64,000 nucleotides of DNA from Pseudooceanicola endophyticus. GTDB taxonomy: Bacteria; Pseudomonadota; Alphaproteobacteria; Rhodobacterales; Rhodobacteraceae. The first letter of the stretch is position 1. Every line of letters begins with the position of its first letter. The notes under the pieces are model-generated. The model was not told where the DNA came from. It saw nothing but the letters and a program-made list of their open reading frames with translations, and searched no databases. Below are positions 8,190 to 17,149 of the stretch, one piece after another. Made by a program: the position numbers and the translations under genes. Where the stretch lies: positions 637,813 through 701,812 of the forward strand of contig NZ_JAHIAB010000001.1 of assembly GCF_018760365.1 (NCBI RefSeq), read 5' to 3'.

Positions 8190-9401
8190 ATGCGCGTGCG
8201 GGCGATCCGAACCCTTCTGGCCGGCCTGATGCTGGCCGCGCTCTCGGGCATGGGCGCATTGCTGTTGCCCCCGCTTGCCGTGGCCGGGCTGGTGCTGGTC
8301 GCGGCTGTCCTGACCCTGCATCTGACCGGGCGCCCCCCTGCCCCTGCCCCGCCCGAAGCGCCCCCGGATGCCCCCGAGGAGAGCGCCCGGATCCTTCCCC
8401 TTGTGCGCCAGCCCCCGCCCGCCGTCGGCCTGTCGGCGCCCCATCTGGCCGCGCTGATGGAGATCCTCGAACGGCTGGCCCTGAACGCGGTCGAGGACAC
8501 CAACCGTTCCAGCACCGATTTCATCACCCGACTGATGGACATCGAAACCCGGGTCAGCTCGGCCAACCATCAGCACAGCGCCGCCCTGGCCGAGCTGACC
8601 CAGATCGACGCCATGGCCGAGGGACATGCCGACGACCGCACCGTGATCGACGAGGCGATCAACACCGCCATCGGCTTCAACCAGTCGATCCAGGTGGAAT
8701 ATGCGGCCTCGACCAATGCCCTGCAGGAGGTCGAGACGTCGATTTCCGAACTGCACAAGGAGCTGGGCACGATCAGCCGCATCGCCAAGGAAATCGACCT
8801 CCTGTCGATCAATGCCGCCATTGCCGCCGCCCGCGCCGGCGAGGCGGGCGCGGGCTTTTCGGTCATCGCACAGGCGATCCGCGGGCTGGCGCTGGAAACC
8901 CACAACATGACCCTGCGGATGGAACCGCTGCTGCAATCGGCGCGCGGCACCGTTCAGTCCCATGCCGCCCGCAAGCAGGACAGCCGCGACCGCCACAAGG
9001 GCGAGATCGGCCAGAGATTGGCGGACCAGGTGACGCTTCTGGAATCAATGCGGGTGAAACTGCGCCAGCTGGCCACGGATTATGCCGCGCTGATCGAGAA
9101 CAACCGCGCCGACGTGGAGCATTCCCAGCAGGCCGGGCAGGATGTCGAACAGGCGATCCGCGCGGCCATGGCGACGGCGCAATACGGCGATATCATCCGC
9201 CAGCAGATCGAAACGATCATCGGCTGCCTGAAGACCCTGCGGGCGGTCTCGGAACGCGGAGCTCCGCTGGCCGAGACCGAGCCCGAGCTGGAGCGCCTTC
9301 TGGGGGGCCTGTCGGGCGGCTACGTGATGGACAGCCAGCGCCGCGCCCATGCCGGCGGCGGGCCGGGCACGCCGGAGGAACCCCAGGTCGAGCTGTTCTG
9401 A
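8190..9401 (+). CDS. Membrane-anchored MCP-like protein with possible CheZ-like motif
   Basis: A 403-residue protein with two closely spaced N-terminal membrane segments (about 7-26 and 29-46), a Pro-rich stretch, and a cytoplasmic helical region. A short MCP-type hairpin tip runs from I195 through IDLLSINAAIAAARAGEAG, followed by GFSVIAQAIRGLA. There is no periplasmic ligand domain, so it cannot be a standard receptor. Near the C-terminus, YGDIIRQQIETI (Asp334, Gln338) has the D-x3-Q spacing of the CheZ active helix (DLTGQ in E. coli), which suggests a phosphatase or regulator role; this is inference. It is the last gene of the operon, 3 bp after the second CheY, and is followed by a long repeat-bearing gap. 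Confidence 0.82.
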   Translation: MRVRAIRTLLAGLMLAALSGMGALLLPPLAVAGLVLVAAVLTLHLTGRPPAPAPPEAPPDAPEESARILPLVRQPPPAVGLSAPHLAALMEILERLALNAVEDTNRSSTDFITRLMDIETRVSSANHQHSAALAELTQIDAMAEGHADDRTVIDEAINTAIGFNQSIQVEYAASTNALQEVETSISELHKELGTISRIAKEIDLLSINAAIAAARAGEAGAGFSVIAQAIRGLALETHNMTLRMEPLLQSARGTVQSHAARKQDSRDRHKGEIGQRLADQVTLLESMRVKLRQLATDYAALIENNRADVEHSQQAGQDVEQAIRAAMATAQYGDIIRQQIETIIGCLKTLRAVSERGAPLAETEPELERLLGGLSGGYVMDSQRRAHAGGGPGTPEEPQVELF

Positions 9402-9593
9402 TGTCCGCCCCGGCGCTGTCGCCCGCGCCGCGTCACGGGGCAAGGCGCTCCGGATCCCGCCCAACAGGGCGGCGCGCACACCCCACTTCGGCACGAATGG
9501 CCGGGAGACACGGGACGGACGGCCCCCTCCCTCCGGGCGCCGCCGGAACTTGCATCCGGACCGAAGGCGGAAGCAGCGTCAGAGAAGAAAGCT

Positions 9594-9663
<70 letters not shown>

Positions 9664-9733
9664 AAAAAGCAGCGAACCCGCTGTCTCGCAAGGCGCCGTT
9701 CATCCGGTTTCAACCTGCCGCACCAGTTCGCCG

Positions 9734-9837
9734 GGCTCTTGGCTCTTGGCTCTTGGCTCTTGGCTCTTGGCTCTTGGCTCTTGGCTCTTGGCTCTTGGCT
9801 CTTGGCTCTTGGCTCTTGGCTCTTGGCTCTTGGCTCT
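9734..9837. repeat. Heptanucleotide tandem repeat, GGCTCTT x 14.9
   Basis: Fourteen perfect copies of GGCTCTT plus GGCTCT, with no mismatch over 104 bp. The unit is not a multiple of three, so three units are needed to restore frame (21 bp, seven codons, read as Leu-Ala-Leu-Gly-Ser-Trp-Leu on the plus strand). Such homogeneous tracts are prone to slipped-strand change. It is 71 bp downstream of the hexamer tract and 160 bp from the end of the TetR gene. Confidence 0.97.
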
Positions 9838-9997
9838 GAAAAGATCATGTCGGGCCAGACATCCTAGCAAGGCCTTGCCGGCGGCCAGGGTCCATCAGGG
9901 CGCGGGGTGCGCCCGGAAGCGAACGGATCACGTCAGGCGGGCTGGCACACGCGATGCGTGCGGGACAACGGGCACATCCGGCCCGCCGCGTGCCGGA

Positions 9998-10660
9998 TCA
10001 GCTGATGCCCTTCAGGAACACGCTCAGTCCAAGATTGAAACGGGCCTCCCAGGCGGCGGGGGACGGGCGGTGATGGGTGTCGATCAGGGTTTCCAGCACC
10101 GACAGATGCAGCATGTCCAGCAGCAGCGCCGAGGCGGCATCGGTGTCGCGCACGCTCAGCTCGCCGCGTGCGCAGGCCCGCTCCAGCTCGTATTTCAGGC
10201 GTTGCTGCTTGTAACGCGGTCCCTCCTCCAGGCAGCGCCGTGCCAGCCGGGGATGGTTCTGCGCCTCGGCCACCGCCAGGCGGAACAGCGCGATCGGCAG
10301 TTCCCAGGCATCGCAGGGCTGATCGAAGCGGAACATGTCGCGCAGCCGCGCGCTCAGGTCGCGGTCGTCGTCCAGGCAGCAGGCCTCCGGATCGCCATGG
10401 CAGAAACGCTGTTCCAGATAGGCTTCGAACAGGCTGTCGCGGTCCTGGAACAGCCCGTAGAGGGTCTGCTTCGACATGCCGGCGCGCCGGGCCACGGCCG
10501 ACATGGTCATGCCCGCCAGCCCCACCTCGTGAAACAGGTCGTCCAGCGCATCCAGGATCTTCTGCCGCCGCTCGGAGGCTTCCATGACCACGGGGCGCCC
10601 CTTGCGGCCACGCGCCGCACCGCAGACCGATGCGGTTTCCTTCTCTGCCTGCCCCGTCAT
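9998..10660 (-). CDS. TetR/AcrR-family transcriptional regulator
   Basis: About 220 residues. After a basic N-terminal tail comes a TetR DNA-binding domain: RRQKILDALDDLFHEVG, then the helix-turn-helix MTMSAVARRAGMSKQTLYGLF with the typical TLYGLF recognition end. The rest is an all-helical ligand domain. The start used is the ATG at 10660; a GTG one codon upstream is also possible. It is divergent from the RND efflux pair with 151 bp between, so it most likely represses that pair and responds to a toxic substrate (inference from the AcrR-AcrAB type of arrangement). A dyad suited to TetR binding lies in between. Confidence 0.92.
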   Translation of the reverse strand: MTGQAEKETASVCGAARGRKGRPVVMEASERRQKILDALDDLFHEVGLAGMTMSAVARRAGMSKQTLYGLFQDRDSLFEAYLEQRFCHGDPEACCLDDDRDLSARLRDMFRFDQPCDAWELPIALFRLAVAEAQNHPRLARRCLEEGPRYKQQRLKYELERACARGELSVRDTDAASALLLDMLHLSVLETLIDTHHRPSPAAWEARFNLGLSVFLKGIS

Positions 10661-10736
10661 CACCGTTCCCTTCCGGACCGGTCATTTCCTCGCCGGTACG
10701 TGAATTGTCTTGCGAAATTTCTCCCGCAGCATTTAA

Positions 10737-10752
10737 AAGACTTCCGAGTCTT
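10737..10752. promoter_or_regulatory. Candidate TetR operator between regulator and efflux genes
   Basis: Perfect inverted repeat AAGACT-TCCG-AGTCTT (6-bp arms, 4-bp spacer), immediately followed by an AT-rich TTGTATTACA that could hold a -10 box. It is 77 bp before the regulator start and 62 bp before the membrane-fusion gene. The dyad shape and position fit autoregulation and repression of both genes; binding itself is inferred. Confidence 0.5.
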
Positions 10753-10814
10753 GTATTACATCCGCGGGCGCGCTCCAAGCGCTTTCCCCTCACAACTCCG
10801 AGAAGGAGCCGGTC

Positions 10815-11978
10815 ATGGCCCACTTCAGCCTCGCCTCCCTGCGGGCGCTCCCCCTTGCGCTTGCCCTGCTGGCCGGAACGACCGCCCAGGCGCAACAGGG
10901 CGGCCAGATGCCGCCCGGCGCCGTGACCGTCGTAACCCTTGAGCCGCAATCGCTGACGCTGACCTCGACCCTGCCGGGCCGGGTGCGGGCCTTCGCGGAA
11001 TCCGAGGTGCGCCCGCAGGTCAACGGCATCGTCACCGAACGCCTGTTCCAGGAAGGCTCGGACGTGAGCGAGGGCCAGGTGCTCTACAAGATCGACGCCA
11101 CGACCTACCAGGCGGCAGTGGACCAGGCGCGGGCCTCCGTCACCTCGGCCCAGGCGACGCTGCGCGCCGCCGAGCGCGACTTCGACCGGGTCTCGGCTCT
11201 GAGCGACCGGGGCGTGTCGACCCAGCAATCGATGGACGAGGCGACCTCTTCGCGTGATACCGCGCGCGCGCAGGTCAGCGTCGCGGAGGCCGCGCTGCGC
11301 TCGGCCCAGATCGAGCTGGACCATACCGAGGTGCGCGCCCGCCTGTCGGGCCGCATCGGCCTGTCGGACGTCTCTCAGGGGGCGCTGGTGACCGCCAGCC
11401 AGACCACCGCGCTGGCCACGATCCGCAAGCTGGACGTGGTTTCGGTCGATGTGACCCAGTCGGCGGCAGAGCTGCTGCAATGGCGCCGCGGCCAGGGCGT
11501 GCAGGCGGTGGAGGATGCCGATGTGGCGCTGACGCTGGCCGATGGCAGCACCTATGAGCAGACCGGCAAGCTGACCGCCGCCGAGCCCCATGTCGATGAA
11601 CAGACCGGCGTGGTGGTGCTGCGGCTGCAGTTCCCCAATCCCGACGGCGTGCTGCTGCCGGGCATGTATGTCCAGGTGGAAATGCCGACGACCCGGGTCG
11701 AGAACGTCTTCCTGGTGCCCCAGGAGGCCGTCAGCCGCGACCGGCGCGGCAACCCGACCGCCCTGGTGGTGAACGCCGAGAACAAGGTCGAACCCCACCC
11801 GCTGAAGGTGCTTCAGGACCAGGGCAGCGACTGGGTGGTGACCGGGGGCGTCGCCGCCGGCGACCGGGTCATCGTGGCGGGCATGAAAAGCGCCGCCCCC
11901 GGCGCGACGGTGGTCCCGCAGGAACGCAAGACCGATGCCGAGGCCCAGGCCTCGCCCGGTGCAGACGCTTCGAAATAA
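10815..11978 (+). CDS. RND efflux periplasmic adaptor (AcrA/MexA type)
   Basis: A 387-residue membrane fusion protein. It has an N-terminal signal peptide (about 1-25, ending TAQAQ) without a lipobox, a biotinyl-lipoyl-like half (SEVRPQVNGIVTERLFQEGSDVSEGQ), a coiled-coil hairpin (about 95-165, QARASVTSAQATLRAAERDF), and a beta-barrel and membrane-proximal part (LLPGMYVQVEMPT). It would link the inner-membrane pump to an outer-membrane channel. A GAGAAGGAG ribosome-binding site precedes the ATG. The pump gene follows 9 bp later. No outer-membrane factor gene is present in the window, so a TolC-like protein must come from elsewhere. Confidence 0.95.
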   Translation: MAHFSLASLRALPLALALLAGTTAQAQQGGQMPPGAVTVVTLEPQSLTLTSTLPGRVRAFAESEVRPQVNGIVTERLFQEGSDVSEGQVLYKIDATTYQAAVDQARASVTSAQATLRAAERDFDRVSALSDRGVSTQQSMDEATSSRDTARAQVSVAEAALRSAQIELDHTEVRARLSGRIGLSDVSQGALVTASQTTALATIRKLDVVSVDVTQSAAELLQWRRGQGVQAVEDADVALTLADGSTYEQTGKLTAAEPHVDEQTGVVVLRLQFPNPDGVLLPGMYVQVEMPTTRVENVFLVPQEAVSRDRRGNPTALVVNAENKVEPHPLKVLQDQGSDWVVTGGVAAGDRVIVAGMKSAAPGATVVPQERKTDAEAQASPGADASK

Positions 11979-11987
11979 GGCGAACCG

Positions 11988-14900
11988 ATGGCACGCTTCT
12001 TCATTGACCGGCCCATCTTCGCATGGGTCATCTCGATCATCATCATGGGCGTCGGGCTGCTGTCCATCATGACGCTGCCGGTGGCGCAGTATCCGCAGAT
12101 CGCGCCGCCCTCGATCACCATCAACGCCACCTACCCCGGCGCCTCGGCGCAGACCGTCGCCAATACCGTCACCCAGGTCATCGAACAGCAGATGACCGGG
12201 CTCGACGGGATGCGCTACATGTCCTCGAACGCCTCCTCGGCGGGCACGACGCAGATCACCCTGACCTTCGAGACCGGGACCGATCCGGACATCGCCCAGG
12301 TGCAGGTGCAGAACAAGCTTTCTCAGGCGACATCGCTGCTGCCGGAAAGCGTGCAGAAGCAGGGCGTCACCGTGCGCAAGTCCTCTGCCGGCTTCCTGAT
12401 GGTGATCTCGCTGATCTCGCCCGACGGCTCGATGGACGAGACCGACCTGGGCGACTACCTGCAATCCAACCTCGTCGACGACATGAGCCGGATCGAGGGC
12501 GTCGGATCGGTGCAGGTCTTCGGCTCGCAATACGCGATGCGGATCTGGCTCGATCCAGCCAAGCTGACCGCCTATGAGCTGACGCCCTCGGATGTGGTGT
12601 CCGCCGTCAGCGAGGAGAACGCGCAGATCTCGGCCGGGGCTTTCGGCAATCGTCCCGCCCCCGAGGGCCAGATGCTGAATGCCACGATCACCGCCCAGTC
12701 GCTGCTTCAGACGCCCGAGGATTTCCGCCAGATCGTGCTGCGCGCCGAGGAAGACGGCGGCCTGGTGCTGCTGGGCGATGTCGCCAAGGTCGAGATCGGC
12801 TCCGAAGGCTACAGCTTTACCGCCACCTACAACGGCCAGCCCGCGACCGGCATGGCGATCAGCCTCGCCCCCGGGGCCAATGCGCTCGACACGTCCGAGC
12901 GGGTGCACGAGCGGATGAAGGAATTCGCGCAGTTCTTCCCGCAGGGCATCGACTACGTGATCCCCTACGACACCACCCCCTTCATCGAGATCTCGATTGA
13001 ATCGGTGATGCACACGCTGGTCGAGGCGATCGTGCTGGTGTTCCTGGTGATGCTGCTGTTCCTGCAGAACTTCCGCGCCACGCTGATCCCGACGCTGGCG
13101 GTGCCGGTGGTGCTGCTGGGCACCTTCGGGGTGATGGCGGCCATGGGCTTTACCATCAACACCCTGACCATGCTGGCCATGGTGCTGGCCATCGGCCTGC
13201 TGGTCGATGATGCCATCGTCGTGGTCGAGAACGTCGAACGCGTGATGGCCGAGGATGGCTCCTCTCCGCTGGAGGCGACCAAGAAATCCATGGGCCAGAT
13301 CACCGGCGCGCTGATCGGCATCGCCATGGTGCTGTCGGCGGTCTTCGTGCCGATGGCCTTCTTCGGCGGCTCGACCGGCGTCATCTACCAGCAGTTCGCC
13401 ATCACCATCGTCTCGGCCATGGCGCTGTCGGTGGTGGTCGCGCTGACGCTGACCCCGGCGCTTTGCGCGACGCTGCTCAAGCAGGGGCACGGGCCCAAAC
13501 GCGGCCTCTTCGGGCTCTTCAACCGCGGTTTCGAGGCGACGACACGCGGCTACGGGCGCGGCGTGGCGGGGATCGTGAAACGGCCCTTCCGCATGGCGCT
13601 GATCTATCTGGTGATCGTCGGCGTCATGGTGGGGATGTTCCTGCGCACCCCGACCGGCTTCCTGCCGGACGAGGATCAGGGCATCATGTTCGTGATGATC
13701 CAGGCCCCCACCGGCGCCACGCTGGAACGCACCGAGGCGGTCGTCGATCAGGTCGAACAGTACTTCCTGAAGAACGAGGCCGACGCGGTGCAGGCGGTCT
13801 TCGGCGTGGCGGGCTTCGGCTTTGCCGGCCAGGGGCAGAACATGGCACTGGCCTTCGTGCGGCTGAAGGACTGGTCCGAACGCACCGACCCCGCGCTGTC
13901 GGTCAAGGCGGTGGCGGGGCGGGCCTTCGGCGCGCTCAGCCAGATCCAGGATGCCTTCGTCTTCCCGATCGTGCCCCCTGCGGTGACCGAGCTGGGCAAT
14001 GCCTCGGGCTTCGACATGTATCTTCAGGCACGCGGCGGCCAGACCCATGAAGAGCTGACCAATGCCCGCAACATGCTGCTGGGCATGGCCGCGCAAAGCA
14101 AGCTGGTGACCGGCGTGCGCCCGAACGGGCTTGAGGATGCGGCGCAGTTCGACCTGGACATCGACTGGCGCAAGGCCGGCGCGATGGGGGTTTCGGCGAC
14201 CGACGTGTCGAACCTGCTGGGCATCGCCTGGGCGGGCTCCTACGTGAACGACTTCATCGACCAGGGCCGGATCAAGAAGGTCTATGTCCAAGGCCAGGCC
14301 GACAGCCGCGCCACCCCCTCGGACATCGCCAAGTGGCGGGTGCGCAACTCTTCCGACGGGCTGGTGCCCTTCGCGAACTTCGCGCAGGGGTCCTGGAAGA
14401 CCGGCGCGCAGGGCATCTACCGCTACAACGGCGTGCCCGCGATGCAGATCCAGGGCAGCCCCGCCCCCGGCGTCACCACGGGCGAGGCCATGGCCGAGAT
14501 GGAGCGCCTGGCCGGCCAGCTGCCGCCCGGCTTCAACGTCGCCTGGACCGGCCTGTCGCTGGAGGAAAAGCAGTCCGGCAACCAGGCGCCGCTGCTCTAT
14601 GCGCTTTCGCTGGCCGCGGTCTTCCTGTCGCTGGCGGCGCTCTATGAAAGCTGGACCATTCCCTTCGCGGTGATGCTGGCCATGCCCATCGGGGTGCTGG
14701 GCGCGCTGATCGGTGCCTGGCTGGGCGGCTACGAGAACGGCGTGTTCTTCCAGGTCGGCCTGCTGACCGTCATTGGCCTGACCGGCAAGAATGCCATCCT
14801 GATCGTCGAGTTCGCCCGCGAAAGGATGCAGTCGGGCGAGGCGCTGATCCCCGCCACGGTAGAGGCCGCACGCCAGCGCTTCCGACCGATCATCATGACC

Positions 14901-15086
14901 TCCATGGCGTTCTCCCTCGGGGTGGTGCCGCTGGTCCTGTCGACCGGCGCGGGGTCGGGCGGGCGCAATGCCATCGGTGCGGGGGTGCTGGGGGGCACGC
15001 TGGCCTCGACCATGCTGGGCGTGCTGCTGGTGCCGCTGTTCTTCGTCATCGTGATGCGGCTGTTTACCCGCCGACCGAAGGGCTGA
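11988..15086 (+). CDS. RND efflux inner-membrane transporter (AcrB/MexB type, HAE1)
   Basis: A 1032-residue proton-driven multidrug pump. The N-terminus ([17 protein letters not shown]) is the classic first membrane helix. Two large periplasmic loops are present. The TM4 proton relay is visible as [18 protein letters not shown] (two adjacent Asp), and the TM10 Lys in [12 protein letters not shown]. Its length equals the AcrB/MexB family (about 1030-1050) and no frame break is seen. It is cotranscribed with the adaptor gene and ends 17 bp before a strong terminator hairpin. Substrates cannot be predicted from sequence. Confidence 0.96.
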   Translation: MARFFIDRPIFAWVISIIIMGVGLLSIMTLPVAQYPQIAPPSITINATYPGASAQTVANTVTQVIEQQMTGLDGMRYMSSNASSAGTTQITLTFETGTDPDIAQVQVQNKLSQATSLLPESVQKQGVTVRKSSAGFLMVISLISPDGSMDETDLGDYLQSNLVDDMSRIEGVGSVQVFGSQYAMRIWLDPAKLTAYELTPSDVVSAVSEENAQISAGAFGNRPAPEGQMLNATITAQSLLQTPEDFRQIVLRAEEDGGLVLLGDVAKVEIGSEGYSFTATYNGQPATGMAISLAPGANALDTSERVHERMKEFAQFFPQGIDYVIPYDTTPFIEISIESVMHTLVEAIVLVFLVMLLFLQNFRATLIPTLAVPVVLLGTFGVMAAMGFTINTLTMLAMVLAIGLLVDDAIVVVENVERVMAEDGSSPLEATKKSMGQITGALIGIAMVLSAVFVPMAFFGGSTGVIYQQFAITIVSAMALSVVVALTLTPALCATLLKQGHGPKRGLFGLFNRGFEATTRGYGRGVAGIVKRPFRMALIYLVIVGVMVGMFLRTPTGFLPDEDQGIMFVMIQAPTGATLERTEAVVDQVEQYFLKNEADAVQAVFGVAGFGFAGQGQNMALAFVRLKDWSERTDPALSVKAVAGRAFGALSQIQDAFVFPIVPPAVTELGNASGFDMYLQARGGQTHEELTNARNMLLGMAAQSKLVTGVRPNGLEDAAQFDLDIDWRKAGAMGVSATDVSNLLGIAWAGSYVNDFIDQGRIKKVYVQGQADSRATPSDIAKWRVRNSSDGLVPFANFAQGSWKTGAQGIYRYNGVPAMQIQGSPAPGVTTGEAMAEMERLAGQLPPGFNVAWTGLSLEEKQSGNQAPLLYALSLAAVFLSLAALYESWTIPFAVMLAMPIGVLGALIGAWLGGYENGVFFQVGLLTVIGLTGKNAILIVEFARERMQSGEALIPATVEAARQRFRPIIMTSMAFSLGVVPLVLSTGAGSGGRNAIGAGVLGGTLASTMLGVLLVPLFFVIVMRLFTRRPKG

Positions 15087-15102
15087 ACCTGGCACATACG
15101 AA

Positions 15103-15128
15103 AAACGGGGGCCTTCGGGCCCCCGTTT
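15103..15128. terminator. Bidirectional rho-independent terminator
   Basis: Perfect 11-bp stem AAACGGGGGCC / GGCCCCCGTTT closed by a TTCG tetraloop. The A-rich left flank and T-rich right flank let it serve both the RND operon (plus) and the cyd-regBA operon (minus), which converge here. Confidence 0.93.
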
Positions 15129-15150
15129 CGCATCCCCCCGGGATCTCTGC

Positions 15151-15693
15151 CTAGCGGATCTGCCGCTTGGCCAGCCGCCGCGCCAGGGTACGCCGGTGCA
15201 TCCCCAGACGCCGCGCGGCCTCGCTGATGTTGAAGTCGGTGTCGCGCAGCACTTCCTGGATACGCTCCCATTCGCCGACCCGCAGCCCGCCCGAGGCCTG
15301 GCCCAGCGGCAGCGTCGGATCGCCCTCGCCGCGCTCGAAGGCGGCCTCGATCTCGCTCGCGGTGGCGGGTTTGGCAAGGTAATGGCCGGCGCCCAGCTTG
15401 ATCGCCTCCACCGCCGTGGCGATCGAGGCAAAGCCGGTCAGCACGACGATGCGCGGCGGCGGGCTGAGGGCGGCAAGGTCGCGCACGCATTCCAGCCCGC
15501 TGCGCCCGGGCAGCTTCAGGTCGACCAGCGCGCAATCGGGCACGCGGGCCTCGCCCATCTCCTGGGCCTCTTCGGCCGAGGCCGCGATGCGCACATCGAA
15601 GCCGCGCCGCTGCATCGACTTCTGAAGGGTTTCCGCCAGTGCCGTGTCATCCTCGACGATCAGCAGGTCGCGGCGGCTTTCCGTCTCGCTCAT
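15151..15693 (-). CDS. regA: RegA/PrrA/ActR/RoxR-type response regulator
   Basis: A 180-residue regulator with a receiver domain (acidic D15-D16 in LIVEDDTAL, phospho-acceptor Asp58 in LVDLKLPGRSG, LTGFASIATAVEAIKLGA, and Lys in HYLAKPA) and a C-terminal Fis-type helix-turn-helix, NISEAARRLGMHRRTLARRL. This layout is diagnostic of the RegA/PrrA/ActR/RoxR family, which controls respiration genes in response to redox state. The C-terminus is somewhat diverged from the very conserved photosynthetic RegA HTH. It lies 15 bp after its partner kinase on the same strand, without a senC/prrC gene between. It is the last gene before the terminator. Confidence 0.93.
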   Translation of the reverse strand: MSETESRRDLLIVEDDTALAETLQKSMQRRGFDVRIAASAEEAQEMGEARVPDCALVDLKLPGRSGLECVRDLAALSPPPRIVVLTGFASIATAVEAIKLGAGHYLAKPATASEIEAAFERGEGDPTLPLGQASGGLRVGEWERIQEVLRDTDFNISEAARRLGMHRRTLARRLAKRQIR

Positions 15694-15708
15694 GACGTGA
15701 TGCTCCGT

Positions 15709-17058
15709 TCAGGGCGGCAGGACGAGGACGACACGCGCCCCGCCCTCCGCGCGGTTCTCGATCCGCCAGTCGCCGCCCAGGCGCCGCACGGCGTTCGACA
15801 CGAGGTAGAGGCCGAAGCCCCGCCCGGGGTTGCCCTTCTCGGCCTGGACCGGGCGGATCGGATGGGCAAGGATCTTGTCCGGGAAACCCGGACCGTCATC
15901 CTCGAATTGCAGGATGATGCCGCCGGCACCGCTGCGCCCGGCGCGGATCGTCATGTGCTGCGCCCCCGCCTGCCCCGAATTGGTCAGGATGTTGCGCAGC
16001 GCCTGTTCCAGCAGCGCATCCACCAGCAGGGTCTGCTGCGCGATCTCACCCTCGGGCAGGCGCACCTTCAGCGTGCCGCCATCATCATGCCAGTCGGCCA
16101 CCAGCTCTTCCAGGAAGTCGCCCAGAAGGATGCTCTCGGCGGCCTCGAACCGATCAAGACCGGCGGCGAACAGCATGTGGCTGACGATGCGCCGGCAACT
16201 GGCCAGTTCCGCCTGCATCTGCGCCAGGTTCGCCTTGAGTTCCGCCTCGGGCGGCAGACCGACCTGGGCCCAGTCGTCCAGCGTCACCGCGACGGTGGTC
16301 AGCGGCGTGCCCAGCTCATGCGCGGTGGAAGAGGCCATGACGCCCAGCCGCACGAAATGCTCGTCCTCGACGATCTGCTGGCGCAGGGCGCCGATCTGGG
16401 CGTCCCGGGTCGCCAGGTTGCCCTGGATGCCGCGCAGGATCCAGGTCAGCAGCCCGACCGACAGCACGAAGCCCAGGAACATCCCCTCAAGGTGCAGGCT
16501 CATGAAGGTGGAGCCATGCGCCAGGTGTTGCGGCAGCGTCAGCGGCAGGCCGTGGTTCAGCAGCCAGAAATAGGCCAGCACAGCGGCGCCGAGGATCGCC
16601 AGGACCTGCGGCATCGGGATCAGCACCAGCGCCAGCATGACCTGCAGGAAGTACAGCGTCACGAAGGGATTGGAGGCACCGCCGCTGAAATAGAGCAGGA
16701 TGGTCAGCGCGATGACGTCGAACAGCAGCTCGACCGTCAGGGTCCAGCGCCGCACCCGGCGTTCCCGGAAGGAGCGCCAGACCGCCGCCAGATTGATCGC
16801 CGCCGAGATCGCGATGACCGTCAGCATCGGCCCCACCGGCAACTTCGCCTTGAACAGGAAGACCGTCAGCGCGATGGCCATGACCTGCCCGACCAGCGCG
16901 AACCAGCGCAGCCGGATCAGCAGGATCAGGTTGCGCAGCGCCGCATTGTCCGAGGCCGCGCGGATCGCGGCATCATGGGAAGCTTCCGTCCCGCCGCCCC
17001 CTGGGGATGCGGGGCCGCCGGGCGCGGGGCCCGCCTTCCACCTGGAAAATACACTCAT
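15709..17058 (-). CDS. regB: RegB/PrrB/RoxS-type redox sensor histidine kinase
   Basis: About 449 residues from the ATG at 17058, chosen because AAGGGG lies 8 bp upstream; a TTG at 17085 would extend it. Six hydrophobic segments occupy about 40-210. Family marks are the GGASNPF quinone-binding heptapeptide at about 126-132, the H-box HELGTPL with His247, the redox-type Cys288 in LASCRRIVSHML, and the ATPase motifs ILTNSGQAGA and GFGLYLVSNAVRRLGG. In RegB the Cys and quinone site let the kinase read the redox state of the membrane pool. Its placement 91 bp after cydC suggests it senses the pool fed or drained by the bd oxidase (inference). Confidence 0.92.
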   Translation of the reverse strand: MSVFSRWKAGPAPGGPASPGGGGTEASHDAAIRAASDNAALRNLILLIRLRWFALVGQVMAIALTVFLFKAKLPVGPMLTVIAISAAINLAAVWRSFRERRVRRWTLTVELLFDVIALTILLYFSGGASNPFVTLYFLQVMLALVLIPMPQVLAILGAAVLAYFWLLNHGLPLTLPQHLAHGSTFMSLHLEGMFLGFVLSVGLLTWILRGIQGNLATRDAQIGALRQQIVEDEHFVRLGVMASSTAHELGTPLTTVAVTLDDWAQVGLPPEAELKANLAQMQAELASCRRIVSHMLFAAGLDRFEAAESILLGDFLEELVADWHDDGGTLKVRLPEGEIAQQTLLVDALLEQALRNILTNSGQAGAQHMTIRAGRSGAGGIILQFEDDGPGFPDKILAHPIRPVQAEKGNPGRGFGLYLVSNAVRRLGGDWRIENRAEGGARVVLVLPP

Positions 17059-17149
17059 GACCATCACCCCTTCATCCGGGTGCAATCATGGCCTGCGACC
17101 GCCGTCAATGCTACCTTCAGATAGGGCACTGCGCTGTCGCCGGGGCGCG

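Noticed and set aside
9933-15431. Very long minus-strand open frame (over 1800 codons) across the RND genes
   Set aside because: It is antisense to well-supported pump genes; its translation is His/Gln/Arg-rich low-complexity sequence. High GC third positions make such antisense frames common.
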